A DNA stretch of 64,000 nt from Karalla daura (GCA_029224185.1 CM055211.1:4917564-4981563); one strand, 5' to 3'. Shown: positions 13,345-26,389, numbered from the stretch's first letter. A program made the numbers and translations. The notes: generated by a model from the sequence alone, not told the origin.

Positions 13345-13577
13345 ATATCTCTATGAGTTTATTCCGTCGCTGCCACGAGCAGATAGTTACAGGATTAAAG
13401 CGAGCCATTAGCGGCGGAGAACATCACCCCAGCGAGCCGTAATTGTGTTTTCGTTGGGCTTTTTTTGTTTTGTTTTGTTTTTTTTAATTTGCCTCGTGGC
13501 GAATTGATTGAACGGTGCCCGTCGAGCGGAGAAGCGGGAGGTAAAGGCGCGGGATAAACAAACATCAGCGATTATTT

Positions 13578-13611
13578 GGGGGAGGGGGGGGGGGTGGGGG
13601 TGGGGGGGGGG
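13578..13611 (+). repeat. G-rich tract
   Basis: Runs of 5-10 G separated by single A or T. It has four or more G3 runs, so it fits the quadruplex-forming pattern. Confidence 0.9.
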
Positions 13612-14330
13612 TACGTGTGAATAAAAGCTGAGGAGGGAGGGAGGGACAGGTAAACGGCAACAGTCAATGGTGAAAGCTGTCTCATACGCTCGATGAGATG
13701 GCGGCCCAGGCTGTTGATCATTACAGCGTGTGTTTACATAGACCGGGTAAACCGAATGAGCATCCTAGTTTCGTCCCCATCCAGGCTCATTCTTTAGGAT
13801 ATTACACAACGACCGTCGTCTCCCCCTCACTTCAGATTCATGTGTGTGAATGTTCCCCGGTCGAGAGGGCGAGACCGCGGCGTTTAATTTCTTAGCGGAG
13901 AGTCTTGTAGCGCTCTTCAAGCTAGACATCATTAAATCCTCTAAACTCGCCATGAGCCTTTAAGCGCACTCGTCTGGAACTCCTAGGTCCACTCGTCTGG
14001 CCGATAAGACCTTTATGAGGCCGTATTTCATGTTTTACCATAGCAGCGGTGAGTGTCAGGGGAAATGCCGGGTGGCGTTGATATACAAGACGGGGGTCTG
14101 GTTCGTGGAGATTACAGTGCGGTCGAGGAAACAAAGTTGCTAAGAAAGTAGATTATTGTAATGCTTGCGAGTGGCGAGGCGAAGCGATCCAGACCTTTAC
14201 TGTACCATGCGAGTGTTGATAGAGGGGGCAGCGAGGGGGAAAACATTATTTTTATCAGAAGAACACAGTTTACATTGTAGGACTGTCTTTTTCTCTTGCA
14301 TTTCAGCTTTTTGTGAGGTTTGTACACAAC

Positions 14331-14480
14331 TGTGTGGCAGTGGAGGCGGTAAATACACCCCAGACAGGTCTCCAGTCGCACACAGACACTTCCCACCCTC
14401 CCACTCGCATCCAGGGGCAATTTAGAGTCTCCGTCTTACCTGAACATGCAGAGAATAGGAAACCATGGAATAAATCACCA
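14331..14480 (+). mobile_element. Fragment of fish tRNA-like interspersed repeat
   Basis: The segments CCAGACAGGTCTCCAGTCGC, CACACAGACACTTCC, GGGGCAATTTAGAGTCTCC, CCTGAACATGCAGAGAATAG and GGAAACC occur in the same order as in the common teleost repeat: ..GACAGGTC.CCAGTC, CACACAGA, GGGGCAATTTAGAGTCTCC, CCT.ACATGCA, GGAGGAAACC. This is the clearest of the copies in the window. Confidence 0.7.
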
Positions 14481-15035
14481 CGGAAGCCCCTCGGATCGGT
14501 TATGTGTGAAAAGCACTACTTCCTGACATCGTGAGAGGCCGAAATCTACAGACGAGACCTTCTCGATACTCCTTGAAATCCGTTGATGCCGTTTCCTTCA
14601 TCGTCATGGCAACTCACACGCCAGCCGATTATGAAGACTACGAGTTTAAGCGTCGTTATACTATAACCCTATACTGCAACAGGAAAGGGTGGAAAAATGG
14701 GCCTTGACCTCCTGTTTTTGTAATTTTTTTTTGTTATTTGTTTGTTTTTTTACCATAACCGTGGGAGGACGCAACGTACAACGATGTCAAATGTCAGTTC
14801 CTCTCGCCGTCTCATAGCCATAATGAGACACGCCTGCGATGTATGTACTGTATACGCGTTGAAAGCGATAAACGAGGCTGAGGATGCGGCGTGACAGTTC
14901 CTACTGTACAGATGCCCACCCACAGCCAGCAACCCGGCTCTCCTCTGTTATCCTCTCCTCCTTCTGAGGGAGGATGTGGGCTGATTCTTGACCTTTTAGC
15001 GCGCACCCCTCCCACATAAACACTCATACCCAGAG

Positions 15036-15036
<1 letters not shown>

Positions 15037-15067
<31 letters not shown>
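15037..15067. repeat. (GT) microsatellite
   Basis: About 15 GT units. A C run of 13 follows at 15115-15127. Confidence 0.95.
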
Positions 15068-15069
<2 letters not shown>

Positions 15070-16792
15070 CCTAAGCTGCAGAGCCAGGGGACCTACGCCA
15101 AGGCTTTAGCCCCACCCCCCCCCCCCCTTCACTTGAAAGTGGGCCCCCTCCGGCCCTAACGGTGCCACAGTGGGAGATTCTCCAACGTGGAGAGGTTGTG
15201 TCAGCAAGAAAGGGGTGGGGAGGATGGAGAGGGAGGCGATCGTTATCTCGAGGAGGACGTCCTCGAAACTTCGCCGTCACAGGTCTTTATCCAGCACCTC
15301 TGCAGAGAAAAGAAAAAAAAAACAGATTTTGCTTGCGTCGTATCATTTGTATGCAAATCCTAGAGACAATGAACGCTTCAGTTTAGAAAAATAGCTGCTT
15401 CGATTCGGGTACCAGGCGCTCTCTTACCTTTGCTCTCTCCCCAACTTCAATACAATTAACTAGACTCCCTGAGCCTCTGTTTTTTTTTTGTACCACCCAA
15501 ACCCTCCAAACAAATTACCCTGAAGATTTTTTCTCGTTTTTTTTCATTTCTTTTTTCTTTTTTATACCCAAACCTCTGTTGTCTCACTCTCCCTCATTAA
15601 TTTGGAGCTCGCCACAGCTGAGAGCAATAATTGCCTCTTAGTATTCCTGGTGCAGTATGCTATGGGCTTCACTTTCTATAAGTAGATAAGACTAACCGCT
15701 GAGATGGAATCTGCATTATTGATGCTGCTGTTGTGTTTGGGGATGGGAGACGCCAGCTCCTCTGGAATTCAACTTTATTAATCCTTAAAAATAGGCCGCT
15801 CGATGTCCGAAAACATGCCATCGGGCACCCGGGGCTTCCAGAAACAGACAGAGCCGGCGTGACTGTGCACATTTTCGCAGCTCCTCTGTGTGCTCACGCG
15901 CCGACAAATGTAAATACCAGACGATGTCTTTGCATTTTCTGCTACGCCGCCCCCTCGCAGGTTACTTTGTTCGCATGCGATGCGGCTGCTTCACGGCAAT
16001 GAGAAGTGACAGAGGAGAGAATACCACTCTCGTTTGCGGCCAGGCTTGGCTGGCTCGCTGAGGCCCCCGGAGCTCCCCGGTGACAGAGTCCTTATTTCGG
16101 GGAAGATGGGCCCGTAATCGGACTCATATACTTCACACCCCTTCCATGTAATTGGACTCCGGGTCGCAGATTAAACCGGAGCTGCCAATCACGTGGCAGG
16201 GAGGGGGGATGCAGGCAGAAAGTAAAGTGGAGGGATGGAAAGGCGGGAGAGGGTTGGGGGTGGGCGGGTCTGGAGCTCTCAACTTGACATAGAAACCATT
16301 TTTTTTCCCACCGCTAAATGCACAACTACGTCGTCAAAGCCTTTTCAGAGCGATCAGTCGTCTTCCCAGAAACACTCACGCTTTCACAAAAGTCTTATTT
16401 GCAAAAACCCGGACCGCAAAAGTTGAATTGAGTGGAAGGCCGATAACAAAATGCAATCAGAAATCAGTTTGTTGGGCGTACGCGAGAACTCAACTCGTTT
16501 CCTCGACTCACTTCAAACCTGATTGCATTCAGGCCGAGATAGACGGTGAAATCCATCCGATACCCCCCTCCAAAAAACAAACACATTTCCTCCCCTGTGC
16601 AGATAGTTGAGCTTTTCTCTTTCTCTGACTTTATTCCAGATATCGAGTAAACACACACCTCACGCTCCCCATTATGATAAAAAGATCAGTTCTGCTCGAG
16701 GAGTCGGACACTTTCGGTTTCAGCCGTCGTGGTCTCCGATCCGTCGTTTTAATCGCGTGAAACCTCGGCAGACGGGCAGACGAGAGGAGGAT

Positions 16793-16892
16793 CAATTAGC
16801 TCCTCTAATTAGACTAATCCGGGCCAACTTTGTTCACTCATTTACCTCTTCGGCGGGATGAGAAACGAGCTGCTATTTGCGTATGCTAATCA
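16793..16892. promoter_or_regulatory. Cluster of homeobox/POU-type motifs (candidate enhancer)
   Basis: Within 100 bases there are CAATTAG, the palindrome CTAATTAG (16805-16812), TAATCC (16815-16820, Otx/Pitx type) and ATTTGCGTATGCTAATCA, then ACTAATTG. The stretch is free of simple repeats until the GTT array after 16898. Function is inferred from motif density only. Confidence 0.25.
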
Positions 16893-17289
16893 CTAATTGT
16901 TGTTGTTGTTGTTGATGTTGCCACGTCATTTGTCGTCTTTCCGGAAAACGAGAGGAATCGGCGTGTGACATGTCACCTCGGCCCAGGCCGCCATTTTTTG
17001 AAAAAAATTTTTGTCCCCATCGTAACAAAGCGCCCCTGAGCCGTCTATAAATCTGTACATGCACGGAGAGGAGAAAAACAAATGCAGCCTGGAGGAGGCC
17101 GGGGCACGTGTAGCCGGCGTAAATTATCTGCCCAGATTGCTTTTCTGGAGTTAATCATCTCCTTTTATGTTATTCATTTGTCAACGGTTATTGTTTGTCA
17201 AAGTAATGCAGTCGCCGCGCGATATGAAGTGGAATGTAAATTTTGTTTGGGCAACTCATCGCCACGCGACGGAGGAGGAGAAGAAGAAG

Positions 17290-17291
<2 letters not shown>

Positions 17292-17323
<32 letters not shown>
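17292..17323. repeat. (GA) microsatellite
   Basis: About 15 GA units preceded by GAAGAAGAA. Confidence 0.95.
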
Positions 17324-17325
<2 letters not shown>

Positions 17326-18214
17326 GGCCACGCCGCGAGGATTTACATTTACAATTACAGTCATGATACAATCATCTCTCATCATAATTCCTCTGCCCGG
17401 GATGTCAGCTCCGATAGAGAACAGGCTTTACACGCTGCATACCAAATAGCTGCTTGGCAGGCCTGGCACCACGCTCCAGGCCCAGTGATTTACACCACAC
17501 AAAGCCCCCTCTCTCTCTCTCCCTCTCTCTCTCTCTGTCTACCTCTAATTCTTAATGTCTGTCTCCCTCAGCGTCTGTAATTCTCGCGGCCTGTTTCCTC
17601 CCGGTCGCGTGAGCCCGGCGATGCAGGCCGTACGCCGTTATGCTCGTGTCACCTCGTCTTTCTTTTCACGCCCTTTTCTCTTCTTTTTTTGTCCCACCTT
17701 CCCCGAGCAGTTTGAGCCAGAGGTATTGTGCGGCACATCAGAGTCAGAGTCGGGTTTTATTCACGCAGCGTTTATTGTATGGAGCGCGTTCACGGTGTTA
17801 TTTTCCAATTCCCTCGGCGGGAGTTGGCAAGGAGAGACGCCCCTGTAACTGGCTTTAGAGCCAGTTTGGCTCCTGGTTTGGCAGCGTCCTGGAGTGCCAT
17901 AAGTCACTTTTCTTGGAAAAAGGAAAAGACGAAAAAAAGAAGAAACAGGACAGATTTTCTGCTAAAACATGCACGGGTGAGGAACGAAACCGTCCGCCTT
18001 CAAAGTCCACCTTTTTCCCTTCCTCTGGTGCCTTCCCCGTGCTGTATTTTATTACAATCAAACTCCGGGGTGCATCCGAAAGCGGTGTGTCATGACTTTC
18101 TGCTAAATATAAGTCGTGCCTGTGAATGTGCGCTCGTCCTCGAGGGTCTGCAGGGTACTGAGCTCAGCACATTCGCCGTTCGCTCTCATCTTCACGCCGG
18201 GCCTCCGATCGATG

Positions 18215-18295
18215 TAAACATGCATGTTAGAGGCAACTGGAGACACATGTAGATGCAGAAATCTCAGTCCGACTGGGATTCAAACCTGGGATCTT
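18215..18295 (+). mobile_element. 3'-part fragment of fish tRNA-like repeat
   Basis: The segment GATGCAGAAATCTCAG, then CTGGGATTCAAACCTGGGAT, then CTTCTT resembles the end of the same repeat (..GCAGAAAGGCCC.., GGGATTCGAACC.GGGACCTTCTT). GGATTCAAACC is the reverse complement of a tRNA B-box (GGTTTGAATCC), explaining the tRNA-like look. No matching A-box or cloverleaf is present. Confidence 0.5.
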
Positions 18296-20021
18296 CTTCC
18301 TTTGACTTTGTGCAGATAAATACGATCCTCCTCGAACAAAAAGCAGAGTTTTTGCACCATTGAATTTGCTGCTTTAGCACATATTGTCACTCCTTTTAGA
18401 GTCAGTCCTTTGCCTTTCCCCCCCTCCTCTCGTTTCTTCACATAAATCTCGAAACAGTTGACATTTTGTAGATGCAGAGTTCTGAATCCAGCAGCAACCT
18501 TTTACCTGTGCCGGCAGACGCTGTGACCTTCCAGTGTAGTGATTCAGACTGCCTGGAGCTGGGAAAAAAAAAAAAACTACAGACTTTAAAAACAAAAAAA
18601 AAACACACCCAAGTTCACAGACACGTTTCAGACTCTGTCGCTTCAGCTAAAAGCTCCGGGGCCTTGAAAGGATCCAATATTATTTGTTCTTTTTTTTCAA
18701 TTAAAGCCGCGTTATTTTAGAACATCAGAGTTGCTGCAACGCTCGCTGTGATAACAGGCATCAAAAAAACGCCAAAATGAATAACAAAATGCCTCATTTT
18801 ATAGGAAAGGAACGTTGGGTCCAGGCGCCCGGTTTTGTCTTTGAAGCCTCAATTATCTTGACCACAGAGGAAGTGAAAAGACACCGTTAAATGGACGTGG
18901 GATGTGAAAAGAGGGGGATGATCCTCCTCATGAGCCTGGAGCACCTGCCTGCATCCAGAGCGGACCCCCATAAGCCTCGGAGCCGATCCCCCCCCCCGCC
19001 CGTGTATCTTTCATTATTTCCAGACGCCGGCTCTCGCTCAGCCCTAGCGGGCCAGCGCTCTTGTTAAATCAGAGAAAAAATTTTGGCAGTTTCCATCTTT
19101 GATGTCTTCCTCCTCCTCCTCCTCGTATTTTCCTGCTGATTCGCGCTTCTCCCGCTCCGACGAGGAGGTGGGGGGGGGGGACTCGTCTTGAAATGTGCCA
19201 TAAAGAACAAGCAGGAAAATACTCCGGTCTCAGCACTTAGAATGTAAAAAAAAAAAGAAAGCTCATGGATTATTTAAAGTCATTTCTGTAACTCCGTAAC
19301 CTTTTTTTTTTTTGGGATACGACGCATGTGGCTTCATACGATAAAGTCCCATATGTCAGTAGTGATCCTTCAGATGGCCGCCTCATACATTTATCATCAT
19401 AAATCCCACGTCTCGCTCTTTCGCCGAACAGCTGACAAGCGACTTTGCCCCCCCCCCCTCCCTCGACGACACAAAGTCTCGGTAATCAGTTCGCCCGCTC
19501 GAGACTTTCACCGCGATTCTTTATGCTCGAAAAACTGCGCGTGCGAGGCCGGGCCCGGGTCTGGTCTGGTCTGCGCTTTCTCTGCGTGGACTTGAAGTGC
19601 ACTCGCAGCCAATTTTCTTTGTCAGTATTCAAGTGTTGCCTTGCCCTGTTGATCTTATCAGGGGAGGCAGAGCACGAATCCCGCGAAAGCAGCTTTATTT
19701 TAATGTCACAGGTATTAGATTTGCTGAAGAGCGAATATTGAAATGGGCTTGAACTTGGCACGTTTAAAGGGGGAGGGGGGGCGCCCACCCCCCCCTTCCC
19801 ACGTCCAATCTGCTTGTGGTGCAGATCTGGTGGTTGGTGGAAATGAGTTTTTACCCCCTCCCACCCTCACCCCGCCTGGACCTGATGCTAGTCTCGCTCC
19901 CTTTTCCCTTTTTCTTCCTTTTTGAGAAGCCCTCTCCTTCTTCTCCGATCACACTTGTGCTGAATCCCACACACTGTCTGACAAGAGTTTTATGCTAATG
20001 CAAGCAGTTTGGAGAAGTGGG

Positions 20022-20060
20022 GGGGGGGGGGGTGGGGAGGGAGGGAGGGAGGGAGGGGGG
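20022..20060 (+). repeat. Poly-G and (GGGA) tract
   Basis: A G run of about 12, then GTGGGGA and several GGGA units; purine-rich. Confidence 0.9.
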
Positions 20061-21338
20061 TGATGACAAGGGACCAGGACTCATCCAGCAGACGTCTTGT
20101 ACTGGTAGCATGTAGAGCAGAGCTCCTCGCCTCATTTGAGGTTTAAGCCTTTTTCGTTTTATGTCCAAAACGCTCCTCTCAAGGCCTAATTACACGCCAG
20201 TTGCCAGAAAGCAACAATGTCGAGAACAAGGGCTGGAGCGATTGTGAGGGATGTACTTCCTGCCCCCCCACCTCCTCCCAATATCACAGCTAAATTTACA
20301 TAGATTAAGGAATACAGAAGAGCCCCGATTACCATAAATACCAATTAACATAACCTATTAATCAAGTCAGGTTAAATTCTGTTTAAACGGGACTTTTTGT
20401 GCAAATCGTCTCTCCGAGTCCAAAGTGGACAGAGATAAAGGAAGAAGCATTCTGGTGGGCGATGCATTACACATTTATGAGCATGCAGATGTGAAATGAA
20501 AGGCTCCCGCGGTCCAACGTGTCCCGCGCTGTATCATCCTGAAAACTGGCTTCCAGGAACAAAAAAAAAAAAACAGAGAGAGAGAGAGAATAAGCAATTC
20601 ATTGCCGTTCTCATCCCGTCCAGGGGCCAGAAGGTTTGGACACATTTTTTGGAATATTTCAGCCAGTTTTTGTGCAAGTATCGAGGGGGTTGTCACCAAT
20701 GTCTCAGATGCTATTTTAAAGTCAGGTTTTTACATTAATCAGCCATAAATGCCCTTATTAAAATACTTAAGTATGGGACCCCAACCTTCCATTTTTTCCA
20801 TATTTTTTTAGACCTGGACCCTTGGAATAGACATCTTTGATTATTCTAGTCAGGAAAGTGTTTTTTTTTTTTCTTTTTCTATTTCCCTCTCTCGGCCCAC
20901 TTTAACCAGGAACAAGCTCCTCCGGGGACATGCCACGCAGAAGCGCGCCCGGGCGACTTGTGTGTGAAAGGCGAGCCATCAGGTGACCCAATCTCTGCCC
21001 GGCAGCTGGCCACCGGCTCCCCGGCCAATTAGCCCCGAGAGCCGAGATGCTTTCACTCAGCGTGATAAGGGCCCTGCCTCCTCCTCCTCCTCCTCTCATC
21101 CAACACCTCCTCCCTCCCTCCCTTTAATCAGACTCTTTCCCGGGCATGGGTTCTCCAGATTAAGGCTCTCTCTATCAGCGCCTCGCAGAGGAAGGGCCTG
21201 TTCACCCACCTCTTAACAGGCAGAGGCGGCGGCCCTGAGAGCCGGGGGACGCGTGGGTCCACACAGATAAGATGCACCCAGTGTCGGTGAAAAGGAGGCG
21301 AGGGGTGCCGACAATCACACACGGTCAGGGAGGCGCAG

Positions 21339-21373
<35 letters not shown>

Positions 21374-21380
21374 AGTGTGA
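21339..21380. repeat. (GT)/(GC) microsatellite
   Basis: GT units run into GCGCGC and back to GTGTGAGTG. Alternating purine-pyrimidine throughout. Confidence 0.93.
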
Positions 21381-22470
21381 GACATGCAGATCGCTGTCTT
21401 GTCTTTTCATTGCGAATCAGAGGCATCTAATACTGTGTTCATTTTCCCGAATAACAGACAGGAAATTGCATTTCCCTTCCAGCCTGCCGGCGACCACCTG
21501 TGATTGCACCCAGGTATGAAAAGCCGATACATAATGGGGGCCGAACAAGCGCCCTTCGAATTGGAAAGGGAAAAAAAAAGGGAAAGAAGAAGAATAGACG
21601 GGCAGCTCTGGCACATTCAGAGGAGATTTGTGAAGGTACATCGCATTTAATCCCGACATAGATTCGCTTGCCCTCTGAACGGTGGCTATCCGGAGGGGAT
21701 ATCTGTGTAATTCCCCTCCAAATGCACCTCCGCTCGAGTCCCCCCCCCCTCTCCCCGCCTCACAAGAACTCCGAGCAGGACAAGAGACTTGTTTCAGGTC
21801 CGGCGTATTCTTGATATATCCTCTTGTTGTTGCAAACAGAGGGATTATGGGCCATTGCCTTTTGAGAAAAAAAGAAAAAGCCGCTCCCAGTCCCCTCAGT
21901 AATGTTCCCATCATTGAGCCATTACACCCGTGTGCTGTTTCCACACACTGACTGAGCACTTAGGGCAGGGAAAAGGCAGCTTTTTTTCTTCTTTTTTGTT
22001 TTATTTTTTCCCCTCTACCTGCAGAAACTCTTGTCCTCGTATTTCCCAGGACTCCACTTCATCCTTCCGTGCCCTCTCTCGTGCTTCTCAGCATCCGGCG
22101 AAAAGGAAAAAAAAGCTGCGAAACACTCACTCGGGGAGGTTGTAGGTGACGCGTACTTTCCATTTCAAATCAGACATTTGCATTCGTCCTTCCTCGTTTT
22201 TTGGTTTCCGTTTCCTACTCCTAGACTTCGGACCCCAATGTCACGTTTTCATTATGCGGCCGCCTGTTGGTTGGGTGGAGCTGATTGTTTTTTGATGACA
22301 GTGGAGAAGGTGACTCGCGTATTTAACATTGGTGCTAAGTAAGGGCAGCGAAACGTGAGCCAACGTGCAAAAGCAAAAAAGTGTAATACCGGCACTTCAG
22401 AGCGCAGACTCGCCTGGTAATGTCTCTCACGTTCACCTTTAGCAGAGTGGAAACGAGGAGTCGAGCTCTA

Positions 22471-22545
22471 CAGGGTTTCTCAACTAGGTCTCACTCTGGG
22501 ACCCACATTTTTCCCATGGTCATTAAGTCGCGACCCACTTATTAT
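22471..22545 (+). mobile_element. hAT-like DNA transposon terminal fragment
   Basis: CAGGGTTTCTCAACTAGGTC, then a GGGACCCACATTTTT segment, then AAGTCGCGACCCACTT. This resembles the start of non-autonomous hAT elements in vertebrates (CAG.G.TTCTCAA.., then GTCGCGACCC). The other end and the target-site duplication were not found, so it is called as a fragment. No transposase frame is present. Confidence 0.5.
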
Positions 22546-22957
22546 CCTCAACATATGAAGATCCACACCTTAAGTACCTCAGATCAGATTCACATTTTGC
22601 CGTCTTCCTGTAACTTGTAACGCCACAAGACCACAATGTCCAACATCGAAGTATTTACTCTATTTTACCAGCTGTCTTGACCCATCCAGTACGAGCCGCT
22701 GGACGACAAACACAGGCAGGTAAAAGTTATCCCGGGCCTCGGCCAAAGTGCCATTCAGCACCGCGCGCTCGCACGGTACAAAACGATCGGGTTGAATTTA
22801 TGTGGGATTTGCTTTTTCCAGCCTCGTTTTCATGTAGCGACATCCCCCCCGGGGGCAGGAGGACCGGGACCCGGGGCGTGTAGAAAAGAACAGCAGCTTG
22901 GCCGAGTGGTTATCCATCAGGCTCCAGTCTATCTCCACAGGGGGAAGCCGGTCAAAG

Positions 22958-22960
<3 letters not shown>

Positions 22961-22988
<28 letters not shown>
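22961..22988. repeat. (CA) microsatellite
   Basis: Fourteen CA units. Confidence 0.95.
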
Positions 22989-22990
<2 letters not shown>

Positions 22991-24901
22991 GTTTGTTTGC
23001 TGCGATTGCCACCTCTGAGAATATCCTTGCCAGTGACTAAATTGGCTGCAGGAAACACTTTTTGGAGCGAGAGTGAGTGTGCCCATTAGGAAGGAAAGCA
23101 GGTGCGCTGTTTTTTTCTTACTCAAATCCCAGGATTTATTCCGCAGTCATCAGGCCCAGAAGACTAGATTGTTATTTGTTTCATTTTGCGTCTGAGGAAA
23201 GAGAGGTTAAGCTAACGGGGACTTTGCAAAGTCATCTGCCTCCATCCCGCCCCCCCCCCCAGGCCCCCCCCTCAGTCATTTGTTTCCACGCCCGTCGAGG
23301 TTTGGACCCCGGACGTGAAGAAGCCGCCGGAGCCGAGGAGTTCATTTTTACCGCCATCTACATCTCTCTCCGGGGTCGCCCGGAGCAGCCTGTCAGCCAA
23401 ACAAGGCGGTTATTAATGTAGACGTCTTCCTCGGGGGGGGGGCTGGAGGGGTAAGGGGGGGGGGCACACCTGTGACAGGAAAGCCAGTGACAACACACAT
23501 GTACAGCCGATGCGGTGGAAAGCGCCAATTACAGCCGCAATGTTCCAAAGTGGCTTTTAGTGGCCAGATGAGGAGCTATCTGGAAACTAACTCTGACATA
23601 GATCCGCCCGCGCTCGCTCCATCTACATGCACAGCGTGTTTCCTTTTCAACTCTTTGATTACTTTGTGGATGCGGTGATTGTGAGGCCACCCTTGATTAG
23701 CTCAATTTATTCCCCAGCCATGCCAGAGGGCCATTTAGGGAAGTTTTTGCAGACTCTTTCCATTTATCAAGATGGGAGGCAGACGCGATTTGAATCTTAA
23801 TACGTCCCTGCGGCGGAATACAAACAATGTGACCGTTTCTGCTCCACCATTTTTGTTTTTTTTTTTTGTTTTGTTTTTTTTTTAGGATGAGAAAATTTGG
23901 ATATTCTGAAATGATGCTCGATTGTCGTATCGGCTTTGTTTGACTGCCACCTCGATATCGTCCTCTTAAACCGACAGAAGATGATTCACACGTCGATGAG
24001 ACCTTCCCGGCGCCCTCTACCTCCACTGTGGAGCCACAGGTGGCAGTAATGACAGCGTAGAGCTGCAGTAGAGCAAACAAAAGGCCGTTACGACACAAAG
24101 AAACGATCCGTACTGTATGTCACCGTAGACTTGAAAAGAGAGTCGAGAGGGGCTTTCCTAGAGGGGTCTGCAGAGGTAGGATTTGCTCATTACGATGCAA
24201 ATAACAACAGCTCAAAAACACGCGCGAACAGGTCGATTGGAGGCTGACTGGAGCGTGAGAGTGAATGAAATGAGTCCAAAAGTGACAGAAAATGGCTTTT
24301 TGTACCGAAAAAACCCGGGACCTGATTTGTTTCCCAGCCCTGAAGCCCGTCTCCCTCCGGTCATGCACCGTCGGCATCACTCAACCTGTGTACGGTCGCC
24401 GTGGCAACAACCTTCATAGCCCAGGCAGCGCCTCGGCAACAACCTGATGGCCAGGTAGTCCAGGCTGCATTTGCTGGGAGGCTTTTAGGTGTGTGTGTGT
24501 GTGTGTTGGGAGGAGGTTACAGCAGATCCTGGACCAGTTTATCCTTCTCAATCTCGTCCTCATCTCCGGCACACAGGGTCTGTGCGAGGCTTTGAGGTTT
24601 TAAAATCGTCCAGGCTGTAGATTATCTCCCGTTGTTTCTTTCCTTCCCAAACCGAGGCTAATAGGCTCTTTGCGGCACCGACTGGGGCGGCCCGTCCGCC
24701 ATTGTCTCCGGCAGCCGTAATCTATTTACTCTGCCGACTCTCCCCTTCTCCTCCCAACTTTGACAACGCACATACGTCTGAAGAACGAGCGGGACAATGC
24801 GGCGGACATTAATTCTCTTTCTGAGAACGTCTTATTAGTCTCCAGGGGCTGTTTCCAGAAAATGGCTCCAAATTTATCTTGCGGCGCCTCCGAGACGTGC
24901 A

Positions 24902-24915
24902 GGGGGGGGGGGGGG
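24902..24915 (+). repeat. Poly-G tract (14)
   Basis: Fourteen uninterrupted G. Confidence 0.93.
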
Positions 24916-26294
24916 TAAATTCTTTTACCAGCGCCACCACCAGCGCCACGCGATGAGAGCACTCATCAATTGTGCGTTTATGTTGAATCACAGTCTCCTT
25001 AAAGAAGCCTCTCCGGGGAAATTATCTCCCTCTCAACAAACACCGTTGTCCGTTCTTTCCTCTATCTATCCGCGACGTTTCAACTCGGATGATTTTTTTT
25101 TTTCTTTTCTGCAACTCTCTGCATTTCACCCACACAGGAAGGTGGCAGGAAGGGGGCTGGATCCCCGGCCGGGGCTGATTGGATTGTCTTCTAGCTCCTC
25201 TATCTCGGGCCGCATTAAGCGACAGAGGCTCCGGACGTGTATAAAAAAAAAGGAAAAAAGGTGATGGATGCCTCCTCCTTACGTCTGGACCGCTGCGAGC
25301 TGACCTCAGCACAAGGCAGGACAGGGGGAAAGAAGAAAAAGCCAGGGTGATTTAGTGTGAGGGATGAATGCCACTCACACTCCCTTTTCCTTCCCTTTTG
25401 AAGGCACGTGCACCTTGGAGAAATTACATAAGGCAATCACCAGATTCCACGATTAGCTTTCGGTTTGCTCCTTCTCCCCTGGCTAATTAGTCTGCTCGGT
25501 CAGTGCGTTTTCTGCTCCTCTCTCTCTCTCTCTCTCTCCCTCCTCCCTCTCTCCCCCCAGCCGCCATTATTCACCGCTGCCACTTTCCCCTCGCCCCCCC
25601 CCCCGGGTCCTCCAAGGTTTTAACATTACGAGAACATCAAGATCAATCGACGCAGCGCTGGTTTTTAGTACTAAGTGGGTGCGTCTGCCGTGACCCTGCC
25701 ATCCATCTGTCAGTAATAATTAGGCCGCTGGATGGATCCGCAGAGCCCCGGCCGTCCCGTCTCCTCCGTCTGCACGCTGAAGCGCGTCTGACGGCTCCAG
25801 GAAGCCCGACTTATTCAGGCAAATGCCAGAGAGCCCATTATCCCGCTCACAGAGGAGACGAGCCACGTTGTCACCGTTATTAATGCGAGCGAATCGTCAG
25901 CACAAAGCAGCGCGTCCGAAGAGTCCTAAAAGAGGACAAATACGCGAAACTGTTGCTCGGGCCGTCAAAGGAGTTACTTCCTCTCTGGGTTATTTCAGTG
26001 TCTGAAGTAGAGCTGGACTCAGTAGCTGATATATGGTGGTAAAACTACAGTACAGTAGCATCGTAGTTTGCAGTTTTACAATTGAAATACTGTCTCCTAG
26101 TTTGAGCTGAAAACTCAAAAAGTTTTTTACTTTAAAGTGTGTGAAATCACATGAGATATGCGACCTCGTATGTTGGGAAAGCTACACCAGTATTTGGGGG
26201 TCTGAGCTCGAGTCGGCTCCAGGTTGATGATGTTGTTACCTCCAGACGGAAACAACAAAGTCTGGCTCAGCCCGTGTAGACACAGACACGGCCT

Positions 26295-26389
26295 CCCCTG
26301 GCTGTGGATACAGCTGTTTGCAGCTGGCAGGCCAGCTCGGCTCCAGGACGCAGGAGGCCCGCGAGCTGCAAACAGCTGTCTTCCAGGGG
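26295..26389. repeat. Imperfect inverted repeat (hairpin) with paired E-boxes
   Basis: The left arm 26310-26325 (ACAGCTGTTTGCAGCT) is the exact reverse complement of 26364-26379, a 16-base stem around a 38-base loop. A second stem of 7 bases pairs 26295-26301 (CCCCTGG) with 26383-26389, leaving an internal loop of 8 and 3 bases. Each arm contains a CAGCTG E-box, itself palindromic. It could be a structured RNA in the pre-mRNA, a symmetric bHLH-binding element, or a relic of an inverted duplication. Confidence 0.85.

Noticed and set aside
12840..13442. 200-codon open frame, the longest in the window
   Set aside because: It runs through a 21-C run and a CA array (Pro and His-Thr repeats), has no recognisable domain, and lacks splice or promoter support.
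21417..21959. 180-codon open frame on the minus strand
   Set aside because: No domain, signal peptide or family similarity that I recognise; fits chance in GC-rich DNA.
22754..22762. RE1 left half (TTCAGCACC)
   Set aside because: The right half is missing at the required spacing.
22898..22940. tRNA-Ser/Leu-like A-box (TTGGCCGAGTGGTTATCC)
   Set aside because: No B-box, no anticodon arm or acceptor pairing follows; a CA array begins within 60 bases.
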